A stretch of DNA of 64,000 bases from the NCBI GenBank assembly GCA_035772735.1, contig JASDFA010000010.1, positions 32,675,501 through 32,739,500 on the forward strand, in the 5' to 3' direction. The stretch is from Datura wrightii. Its lineage: Eukaryota; Streptophyta; Magnoliopsida; Solanales; Solanaceae. The notes under the pieces were generated by a model that saw only the letters and a list, made by a program, of their open reading frames with translations, searched no databases and was not told the origin of the DNA. Numbering within the stretch: the stretch's first letter is position 1; each line of letters opens with the position of its first letter. Both the position numbers and the translations under genes were made by a program. Below are positions 56,225 through 64,000 of the stretch, piece after piece.

Positions 56225-57000
56225 CTACTTTAACTCTCTGAGTTCTGCAGGAGCCATATGATATGGAGGAATTGATATGGGTTGGGTGCCTGGTAGCAAG
56301 TCGATTGAAAAATCTATTTCCCTTTTTGGGGAAATACCAGGTAACTCATCTAGGAATACATCGGGAAATTCGTTCACCACCTGAACAGACTGGAGTGTCG
56401 GAGACTCTACCCGAACATCCTGAACCCTGACTAGGTTGTAAATACATCCCTTAGATATCAATTTCCTCGCCTGAAGGTAGGAAATAAACCTACTTTTTGG
56501 CGTAGTTGTGCTGCCTTTCCACTCTCGCACTGCTTCCCCTGGAAAGTGGAATCGGACCGTCTTGGTCCAACATTCTACATTGGCATAGCACGACACTAAC
56601 CAATCCATACCCATAATGGCATCGAAATCAATCATTTCTAGCTCTACCAAATCTACGGTAGTCTGATGATCAACAACCTCTACTGTACACCCTCGAGAAA
56701 TTCTGCTAGCTATAATAGAGTCACCAACGGGTGTGGATACTGAAAAGGGCTGTTGTAATAACTCTGGTGCGACATTAAACTTTCGAGCCACAAATGGGGT
56801 AATATAGGATAAAGTGGACCCTGGATCAATCAGTACATAAGCAGGGCATGAACAGATAGTCATCATACCTGTTACCACATCTGGAGATGCCTTTGAGTCT
56901 TGTCTCCCTGTTAGTGCATAGGTATGGCTTGAGCCCGTACCTGAACTGGAGGCTCCTGATAAACCTCGGCCTCTACCTGCTGAACCTGAGGGCTTATGCC
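56225..57000 (-). pseudogene. pol: Tekay-8 protease (intact over ~250 codons)
   Basis: Minus strand: AYVLIDPGSTLSYITPFVAR with DPGST codons at 56814-56828, AIMGMDWLVSCYANVECW, FISYLQARKLISKGCIYNLV, FPDVFLDELPGISPKREIDF and PISIPPYHMAPAELREL, then TAG at 56225. One continuous open frame from the gag knuckle (57088) through protease into the RT start, the longest open coding stretch in the window (287 codons). Confidence 0.9.
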
Positions 57001-58261
57001 CTGTTGAGGCTGCTGGAGCTTGTGGCCCTGTGGATCCCCTGTCCTGATTATGTCTGCTCTCTTGCCCCCTGGCCGGACAATCTCTCATCCGGTGCCCCTC
57101 CTTCCCGCAAATATAACATCCTGAGGAGCCGTATCTACAAGCTCCGGCGTGAGGTCGACTGCAATTAGGGCAGGGTGAGGGTGTGAATCTGCTCTACTCT
57201 CCCTTCCTCGGCTGCGGGGAATCTACTGTTCGAGAACTGCCACCAGACTCTGAATGCCCTCGACGAACAAATCTACCTCGCTGCTGCTGTGGTGGAGGTG
57301 GGGGTCTAGGGGGTTTGTTTGACAACCGGGGCCTAGGTCCTCTCTGAACCTCCCTCTGCATATCATCTGATCTGTCTCTGCGGCGCTATTCCTGATTTTT
57401 CTGTCTACTGTCCTATTGCCGCTGTCTAAGGCTCTCAATGGTCTGGGCAAAGGCTTGTACACGGGCAATATCCATATCTTCTCGTAACGTAGCCGTCATG
57501 CATGCTTCAATGTATTCTGGGTTCGGACCCATAATAAACCTGTGAACTCTGGATGACATAGTGTCTACAAAGGCTGGAGCATAGCGGGCTAAGGAGTCAA
57601 ACTGTAAAGTGTATTCTCGTACGCTCCTCGCCCCCTGTTCCAAATACAAAAATTGATCCATCCGGGCCTGTCGGGTCTCCCGTGGCAAGTAACGGTCCAA
57701 GAAGGCCTTCGAGAAGCTGGACCAGGTCAGAGGGGCAACATCTCTCCCTCGAGACCTTTCCCAACTCTCGTACCATAATACAGCTATGTCCTGCAATCGA
57801 AACACCGCCAGCTCAACTGATTTTGTAGGGGTCACATGAGTAACCCAAAAAATTCTCTACATCTTGTCTAGAAAATCCTGGGGGGCCTCTGCCCGATCTG
57901 ACCCTGTGAACTATGGGGGTCCCAATGCCAAGAATTCTCTAACCCTGGAACTACTTGGCCCACCTAGAGATTCTGCTGCTGCAGGTGGTACTGGCTGACG
58001 CTGAGTAGCTAGCATCTGGGTTAACATAACAACCACACTACGTAGCTCCTGATCAAATTAAGTGGGTGCAGGAGCTGTGGGAGGCGGTGCTGCCTCAAAT
58101 GGTGCCTGACGAGGCGGAGACTATTGGGAGGGTCGAGATGACACCTCTATATCACCCTCAGACCGGGCTGAGTCTGACTGTAAGTTAGGCATCCTGTTGG
58201 TTCCCTCGCCTGCCGTTGTATCTAATCTCCTGCCTGTAGCAGGGTGCCACTGATCTGCCAT
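57001..58261 (-). pseudogene. gag: Tekay-8 gag
   Basis: Minus strand from ATG 58259-58261 (MADQWHPATGRRLDT). Capsid region 57413-57835: VELAVFRLQDIAVLWYESWE, FLDRYLPRETRQARMDQFLY, SVREYTLQFDSLARYAPAFV, MDIARVQAFAQTIE. Arg/Pro-rich linker, cysteine cluster CPNCSRPHAGAC and knuckle CYICGKEGHRMRDC (57077-57118). About six in-frame stops, no obvious frameshift. Very close in layout to the Tekay-2 gag. Confidence 0.88.
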
Positions 58262-58460
58262 AGTATCTGTAGACAAAGAGGGTGGTAAGTTTCAAAAGAA
58301 CCAACCCTATACTGTACTGTGCTATGGCACCACTGAGTATGAAAGAAGGGTAACCATCCTATTATGCCTCGCACCCTCCTGCCTATAGTATGTGGTGCAC
58401 AACACATCCATAGACAAGACTCTACTTAGCACAGCTTGCAGACTCCCTGGGACACGAACT

Positions 58461-58472
58461 GCTCTGATACCA
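58461..58472 (-). other. Primer binding site of Tekay-8
   Basis: Minus strand TGGTATCAGAGC, perfect initiator-Met tRNA type, 4 bp inside from the LTR end. Confidence 0.93.
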
Positions 58473-58476
58473 CGTT

Positions 58477-61043
58477 TGAAACACCCCACCTTGGGGGGTG
58501 TGCTGGGCACCTGGTGCCTTCTAGACTCTGGCTCTATTTCAAGAAACGAACCGGCTATATAGTGGCTGTAAATATAGCCCCCGGCTGATTAGGCCTATAG
58601 CCACCTGCAATGCACAACAGCTAACCAGAACGATGACACTATAATCCGAAGCAATTGCTATTCACATTTGTGACTGACAAGGTCACTAACTATAACTAGA
58701 AGAAGGCGCCACACGGCCAACATCAACAACTAAACACATATATACATGCACGGCCCCACACAACCGGTTCCACCACCACAGGGAAACATCAGACTGCAAG
58801 CCTCTAGGAAGTAATAATAGAATGGTCGGGACAGGGCCCCGACCTATCCAAACTGTAGTAAAAAAGGAAATAGGAACAACCTCTGACTGTCTAGCTCCGG
58901 ATGATAGGAGCAGATAACTCTGCTGACTGGATCACGAGGGATCGACTCCTCGTCTATGTGTACCTAAAGGCAAGCAATGTAGCGCCCCCACGGGCGTCAG
59001 TACCACAGGTACTGAGCATGTAAAGCAAACTGAAATATACAACTGAAATGGGTAACAACAATAACATGAAATATAAGCACGAAGTAGCTGAGTCTATCTG
59101 GATGAGGATAACTGGGGAGAGTTTACCTATTCTGTAACTAAACTGGGCGTATATGACGATGTGTCATCCTACTGTCTATCAGTATCTAATACCACATATA
59201 GATATACATATAAATACACACAATACCTGACTGACTCCCATAAGCCGGAAGGTGCCAACCAACAGAACAATCTATTTACCCCTACCTGGGTCTAAACCAA
59301 CCAAAAATAAGTCACTCCACTCATTTGATAACTGTGAACTCCTCCTACCGGCCCTCTTGGGTATGTAGCTCAGGCCTTGGCCTCTGACAATGAACTGTGT
59401 CTGAGTTCGAAGACTCCTACCTCTGGGCGCAAGCGCTCAACGGGGTTATCTGCTGCTGTATCTGTGACTGAAACTGCCCCTGGGTCCAAACACACAATAG
59501 GGTAATTTTATAAAAATCTGTATCTGAAACTGCCCCGGCCACCAGCTCACACAGAGTAGTCTGCCCTGTAAACAAGGTAATCTGGCTCTGCGCAGAGTAA
59601 ACTGAACTGCCCCTGCAAGCAGGGTAATCTGGACCATATTATTATGGTGGTCAGCTATCATCGTCCTCTAGGAGGACGGCATCGCCTGGCTGGGGCCGGT
59701 ATCTGAATCTGGTATCGACACAACTATAACCCAGGGGCGGCGGGGATGCTAAAGGATGCCCACATGCCATAACAAGTCTCAACATGCAAAACACATACAC
59801 AACAAGCATGCTCAAATGAAAAATACTAATCATATTCTCTTCTTTTATTTCAAGGTCAGTCCGCATTAAACAACTGATGCTATATTTTGTCTTACACTGT
59901 TCTTGATTGCTGGGCTAACTACTACCTGGGCTCAATCTATTTATCTGATTATTGTTATCCGTGATCTGAAGCTATATCAATTTCTAGAGCCATATCTGTT
60001 TCTGGAGCTATATCTGTATCTGGAGCTATATCGGTGTTTGGAGCTATTTCTATATCTGATTGCTGATCTTATTATATCTAGATATAACTCAATAACATAG
60101 AACATGCCATCTATAACTGGATATAGCTTAATAAGATAAAATGTGCCATCTATTATCGGATACGGTCTCAACAAATGTAATACATACTATCTGTAATCTT
60201 GCTAATTCATTATACTTCTTTTACAACTTCCATTCTGGGTATTTCGTAAGAACATGCTGAGCTACTAGTGGATACCATATTACTATCTGAAACCATCTGA
60301 CTATCCGTTATTCTAATTATCGCATGATACGTAATGATATACCTGCATGCTTGCTGGAAATTGTACTAAAATCATTCCTGTATGCTGGGTATCTGTTAAT
60401 AGCCTTTATTCTATTTATTTTCTAGATTGTACTTCCTAGCTTGCCGAAAGAATAGCTTTAAATACCTGGTTTCTGAGTATCCGACTGGCCGATGTGATTT
60501 TCGTCGATGCTTCTGCTGTTTCTCCCAACTACATTCATATACATGTCAATTAGAAATAAATACATTAATATTCGGAAGAAATTATCACTTTTGATATATA
60601 TTTATCCCAAACTTCGACTTATCGAAAAACAGTCGAAAACTCATTATTTCTCGATAGTCCAGAAGGGATAAATGCTCACTGCAAGGCTAGGAACACATTG
60701 GTACTAATTTAAACAAATTCTATTTACTTTACCTCAGTAGCACGACGTTTCGCCGGCCAAATTTCACGAAACCAACTCCGTAGGATTGCTCTCTACATCT
60801 TTATACCTCGGTATCTATGCCGAAACGCAGTTTAGACCGTGTTTCATAGCGTAATCGGCAAGAATTATATGTAAATAGTCGTGGGTTTCCTTTTCCCTAT
60901 CTATATTCCCTTGTTTTCTGGAAATTATTGATATAAATGAAAAAAAAACTGACTTTTCCCCCTCTTTTTATTTTTTTTCCTTCTAAATCCCTTAACAACA
61001 TGCCACTAGGCTATCTATTCATTTAAAATTTACGGGGTGTAAC
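58477..61043 (-). repeat. Tekay-8 5' LTR
   Basis: 2567 bp inverted; minus start (A)GTTACACCCCGTAAATTTT at 61043, end CCAAGGTGGGGTGTTTCA at 58477. Its leader core (60730-60860) matches the other subfamily-II LTRs. Compared with Tekay-9 it lacks ~140 bp between the start and the core, including the hairpin pair and TATA. Contains short tandem repeats at 59979-60052. Confidence 0.88.
59979..60052. repeat. 18-bp tandem repeat inside the Tekay-8 LTR
   Basis: Four units of 18 bp (59981, 59999, 60017 and 60035) with the pattern TTTCTGGAGCTATATCTG, each differing by 1-4 bases; a looser unit precedes at 59963. A second, looser ~45-bp repeat (ATGCCATCTATAACTGGATA / GTGCCATCTATTATCGGATA) follows at 60105-60170. 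The other LTRs of this group were not seen to have it. Confidence 0.75.
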
Positions 61044-63620
61044 TGTTATACCCCGTAAGATTTTTGACGCCTAGATGGCCTATTCGCACGGTGATTAAGC
61101 ATATTTGTAAGCCATACATTCTAAAGGAAGGCCCGAAAAAGGATCGTACGGATAGCCTGTCGAACCATCGCGGAAGGAGCCGAGGCAGAGCCCCTCCGCG
61201 ATGGCAACGTGTCACGGACGTGGAGCCTCCGCGTTGGCTCCGTGACACATTGGCCCTGTCCACGCTCAAGTATATAAAGCTCCACTTTGGTTTGATTTCA
61301 TTTAACTCATTAAAAATTTCCAGAGAACGTAGGAAAACAGAGAGGGACGAAGGAGGTTAACCTATAATCGTTCGATTACGCTGCCAAACGTAGTCCAAAC
61401 CCTAATTAACCTCAGATACCGAAGTATTTAGCAGCAGAGAGCATTCCTACGGATTTAGTTTTGCGAAATACGGCCGATGAATCGTTGACCTACCGGATTA
61501 AGGTAAGTGGAATTGCTCCAAACTAGTGTCTATGGGTTCCTAGCTGTGAAGTGAATACTTCTCCCTTCTGGACTTCTGGAAAATAGCGAGTTTTCGACTG
61601 TCTTTCGATAAGCCTAAGTTTAGGCTATAGTTATATCGAAAGTGATGTTGTCCTTCAGAATAAAGCTGTATTTAGTACTGATTGATATATATATGAATGC
61701 AGTTGAGAGGAATAGCTGAAATAATGATCAAGCTACGCCAGTTAGTCGGGAAATCAGAAGCGAAGGTATGTAAAGCTAGTTTCCTCGGCAAGTTAGTAGT
61801 CTCGGTATAGTAAAGTAGTTTAAAGGCCAGTAGAATGTTCAGAAGTCGTGTGTTATGTTTATTACAAATGTTGGTACGATATTGGAAGCATCATGTTGTG
61901 TATAGCGTGGAACTTGCTAGCACGATATAATTGTAATACGAGTGTTAGGAACTGTACCACATGCAAGTATGTGATTTAGTAAAGAATGCTAGGATATTAT
62001 CGTACTCAGCTGAAACCTAGTAAAGCAATGTAAATACCCGTAAGGTATCTCAGAAGTAGAATGATAGGTTAAAATGAAATTTAGAAAGCATGTTAGAAAT
62101 AGTAAGTCATGTTACTATAGAAACTCAGTTATACAGCATGGTTTCCAGCAGAAAAACTACATCTTGTTGAACATTAGACTCAGTACAGTATGGAAGAAGA
62201 TTATATTTATATATATACTATTATCAGTCCCAGCATGTATTAAATATGTACATATCACTATCACTAGTTCAGCATACAGTATGTACAAATACTTTATTAT
62301 CATTATCTTCAGCATGTGGTATATGCAGATAGTATTACTAGTTGAGACCACTGTATTGTCTTGGGGTTGGATTACCTAGCATCAATGACTGCCCCAGGGT
62401 TAATAGCTGTATCGACTCGTCCGCCAAGGGATGAGGATATGTCGCTCTACGGAGTGGCATGCCGTCCCACAGGGGACGAAGATGGGATGCCAGTTTTCCC
62501 CATATTGTGCCTTGGTCGGCCCTTATACACCCCCGTCAAGCGGATACGCCCGGGGTGTTGATTCAGGAGTCCTCCGGACTTAGGTATAGTTATAGTCAGG
62601 GGCTCAGCGAGCCCAAGTGCATACCCAGGGGACCAGTAGGATGCCTATAGTTATTATAGGAGATGGGGCGACCGGGGTAGGGGTATAGATTGCGTGATGG
62701 TTGTACCCCCCGGTTTTTGGGGGCCGGGTAAGGTTTGTGTGTGCTATGTTATGTGATGTTATGTTATTCCATGTTACACTAGATACGAGTAGATCGACAG
62801 TAGAATGATACATCTCTAGGTATGACTCCTACTCCTTCTAGTATAGTTAAAGAGTGGGCATAGCTTTACATTTTCAGTCAGTTAGTCTATTTCTTCCTGT
62901 TTCAGTTCCATCAGTTGTGTTGTTGTTTTCAGATATTTCTTTCAGTTATTGCTTTACATACTTAGTACCAGTGGTACTGACGCCCCTTGGGGGCGCTGCA
63001 TTACTTGCCTACAGGTACTCATAGACGAGGGGCCGATACCTCGTGATTCCAGCCAGCTCACAGAGTCATCAACTCCAGTCATCCGGAGCTAGATAGCTAG
63101 AGGTTTATCCCTTTTCTTTTGTTGTACAACATAGGTAGGTCGGGGCCTTTTCCTAACCATCTTATCAGTATTCTTAGAGGCTTGCAGTCTGTATATATTT
63201 CCCTGTGGTGAGATCAGCCGGTCGTGCGAGGCCGTGCAGTTTTATAGCTGTTAGTACTTCTGTTTCTTTTATGTTGGTCGTGTGGGGCCATAGCTTGACA
63301 GTAGTGGTGACCTTTCCGGTCATGTAGCTTTCCAATATTTCATTATTGAGTTACAGATAACTAGATAGCATGGTGGCCTTGTCGACCCGCATAAGCTCCC
63401 CTATATTGATATGTTTCTGGTTAGCTGTTAGTGCAGGTACAAGTGGCTATAGGCCTAGTCGGCTGGAGGCTATATTTATAGCCTTTATATAGCTCGTTGT
63501 TTCCCTGAATCTGAGTTAGAGCCAGCCAGGCACCAGATGTGCTCAGGCTTAGTAGTCTAGCAGTTCAGGTCCTAGTAGGGCACCAGGTGCCAGTCATACC
63601 CCCCAAGGGGGGGCGTTACA
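61044..63620 (+). repeat. Tekay-9 5' LTR
   Basis: 2577 bp, TGTTATACCCCG...GGGGCGTTACA. Two adjacent hairpins at 61165-61248, TATATAAA at 61271-61278, leader core 61375-61480, and a 3' part (62380-63620) that matches Tekay-2 (e.g. GTACTGACGCCC, CAGGTACTCATAGACGAGG against CAGGTACATATAGACGGGG at 28554). Confidence 0.92.
61165..61248 (+). promoter_or_regulatory. Twin 40-nt hairpins upstream of the Tekay-9 TATA box
   Basis: Hairpin 1: CCATCGCGGA (61165-61174) and TCCGCGATGG (61195-61204). Hairpin 2: GTGTCACGGA (61209-61218) and TCCGTGACAC (61239-61248). Both have perfect 10-bp arms and 20-nt loops, separated by CAAC. The TATA box follows 22 bp later at 61271. Confidence 0.7.
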
Positions 63621-63624
63621 AACT

Positions 63625-63636
63625 TGGTATCAGAGC
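63625..63636 (+). other. Primer binding site of Tekay-9
   Basis: TGGTATCAGAGC, perfect, 4 bp after the LTR end, followed by AGGTCGTATCCCAGGGAG as in Tekay-2 (AGGTCGTATCCTAGGGAG). Confidence 0.93.
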
Positions 63637-63832
63637 AGGTCGTATCCCAGGGAGTCTGCAAGCCGTGCTAAGTAGAGTACTGCCTATGGATGTATTGTTC
63701 ACCACATACTATGGGTAGGGGGCTGCAAGGCATGATAGAATGGTTGTCTTTTATTCTTATTCAGTCGTGCTGTAGAGCGGTACAATATAGGGTTGGGTCC
63801 CTAAAGCTTACTGTATTATTTGGTTATAGACA

Positions 63833-64000
63833 ATGTCAGACCAATGACATCCTATCACAGGCCGGAGCTTAGATATTGCAGCAGGAGAAGGCACCAGCAG
63901 GATGCCTCACCCTCGTTTAGAAACAGCCCGATAAGAGGGCACTACAGAGGCATCGTCCCAGCTTTCTCAGCAAGCTCCACCACGTCATGAGCCACTTGGG
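63833..64000 (+). pseudogene. gag: Tekay-9 gag, N-terminal start only
   Basis: ATGTCAGACCAA then TGA: the fifth codon is a stop where Tekay-2 has CGA (MSDQR). Beyond it the Pro/Gln-rich N-terminus is recognisable (PPRHEPLG against PPRQEPLG in Tekay-2). The rest lies outside the window. Confidence 0.82.

Larger units (their letters stand above)
61044..64000 (+). mobile_element. Tekay-9: 5' end of a chromovirus, runs off the window
   Basis: LTR 61044-63620, perfect primer site 63625-63636, leader, gag start at 63833. Its first base touches the first base of the inverted Tekay-8. The last 5 bp before it, GTAAC, would be its target duplication; the right partner is outside. Confidence 0.88.

Noticed and set aside
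59979..60052. CRISPR-like repeat array
   Set aside because: Units are contiguous with no spacers, and this is plant DNA; it is a simple tandem repeat.
60661..61043. Possible host gene promoter between the two head-to-head elements
   Set aside because: The whole stretch aligns with Tekay LTR leader cores; no unique sequence remains between the elements.
62074..62379. Hydrophobic 101-codon frame that looks membrane-like
   Set aside because: It lies inside the Tekay-9 LTR in AT-rich sequence; the equivalent region in Tekay-2 is not coding.

Overview
The window is plant nuclear DNA, most likely from a Solanaceae species (family is an inference from the style of the Tekay gag-pol proteins and LTRs; species not determined). 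It is heterochromatin-like: I find no host gene, tRNA, rRNA or other non-mobile gene. Almost every base can be assigned to Ty3/gypsy LTR retrotransposons or their debris, inserted into one another and mostly broken.

Two lineages alternate. (i) Chromoviruses of the Tekay/Del type: LTRs of 2.1-2.6 kb, initiator-Met tRNA primer site (TGGTATCAGAGC), gag with CCHC knuckle, protease, RT (FIDDIL), RNase H, integrase with GPY/F-like stretch and a C-terminal chromodomain. Copies are numbered Tekay-1 to Tekay-9. (ii) Athila-like elements: LTRs of about 1.4-1.6 kb beginning TGATG plus a small hairpin, Asp-tRNA-like primer site (TGGCGCCATTGCCGGGGA and decayed versions), a gag-protease ORF, and an additional ORF resembling the plant transposon protein family PF20167. 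LTR families are called A, B, C and D.

Layout. 1-10213: minus-strand Athila-like element A1 (gag 1-1320, LTR 1431-10213), whose LTR is split by Tekay-1 (1837-9086, target duplication TCTTG). 10214-13520: minus-strand Tekay-5 gag and LTR. 13525-30102: pol-less element D (LTRs 13525-14978 and 29403-30102) carrying two nested insertions: solo LTR A2 (15677-17300, duplication AATCC) and complete Tekay-2 (19377-29142, duplication TGTTG), which has a fragment of plastid ycf3 in its 5' LTR. 30103-31322: truncated minus-strand Tekay-6 LTR. 31323-39991: Tekay-3, with its 3' LTR cut short. 39992-46245: Athila-like element E (protease tail, conserved noncoding block, promoter-like module, PF20167-like ORF, LTR A3). 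46246-48662: minus-strand Tekay-7 gag-pol fragment. 48663-53988: element B (LTR, primer site, gag-protease, no polymerase). 53989-55402: LTR C. 55413-61043: minus-strand Tekay-8, touching at base 61043/61044 the head of plus-strand Tekay-9, which runs off the right end.

Four observations stand out. LTR families of both lineages carry clusters of short palindromes or hairpins just upstream of a TATA box, and some palindromic words are shared between unrelated lineages. Elements B and E repeat such a cluster plus TATA internally, ahead of the env-position ORF, as if a second promoter existed. B and E go straight from protease to a conserved noncoding block with no RT or integrase between. Athila-like LTRs all start with a hairpin whose sequence differs between families while the fold is kept.
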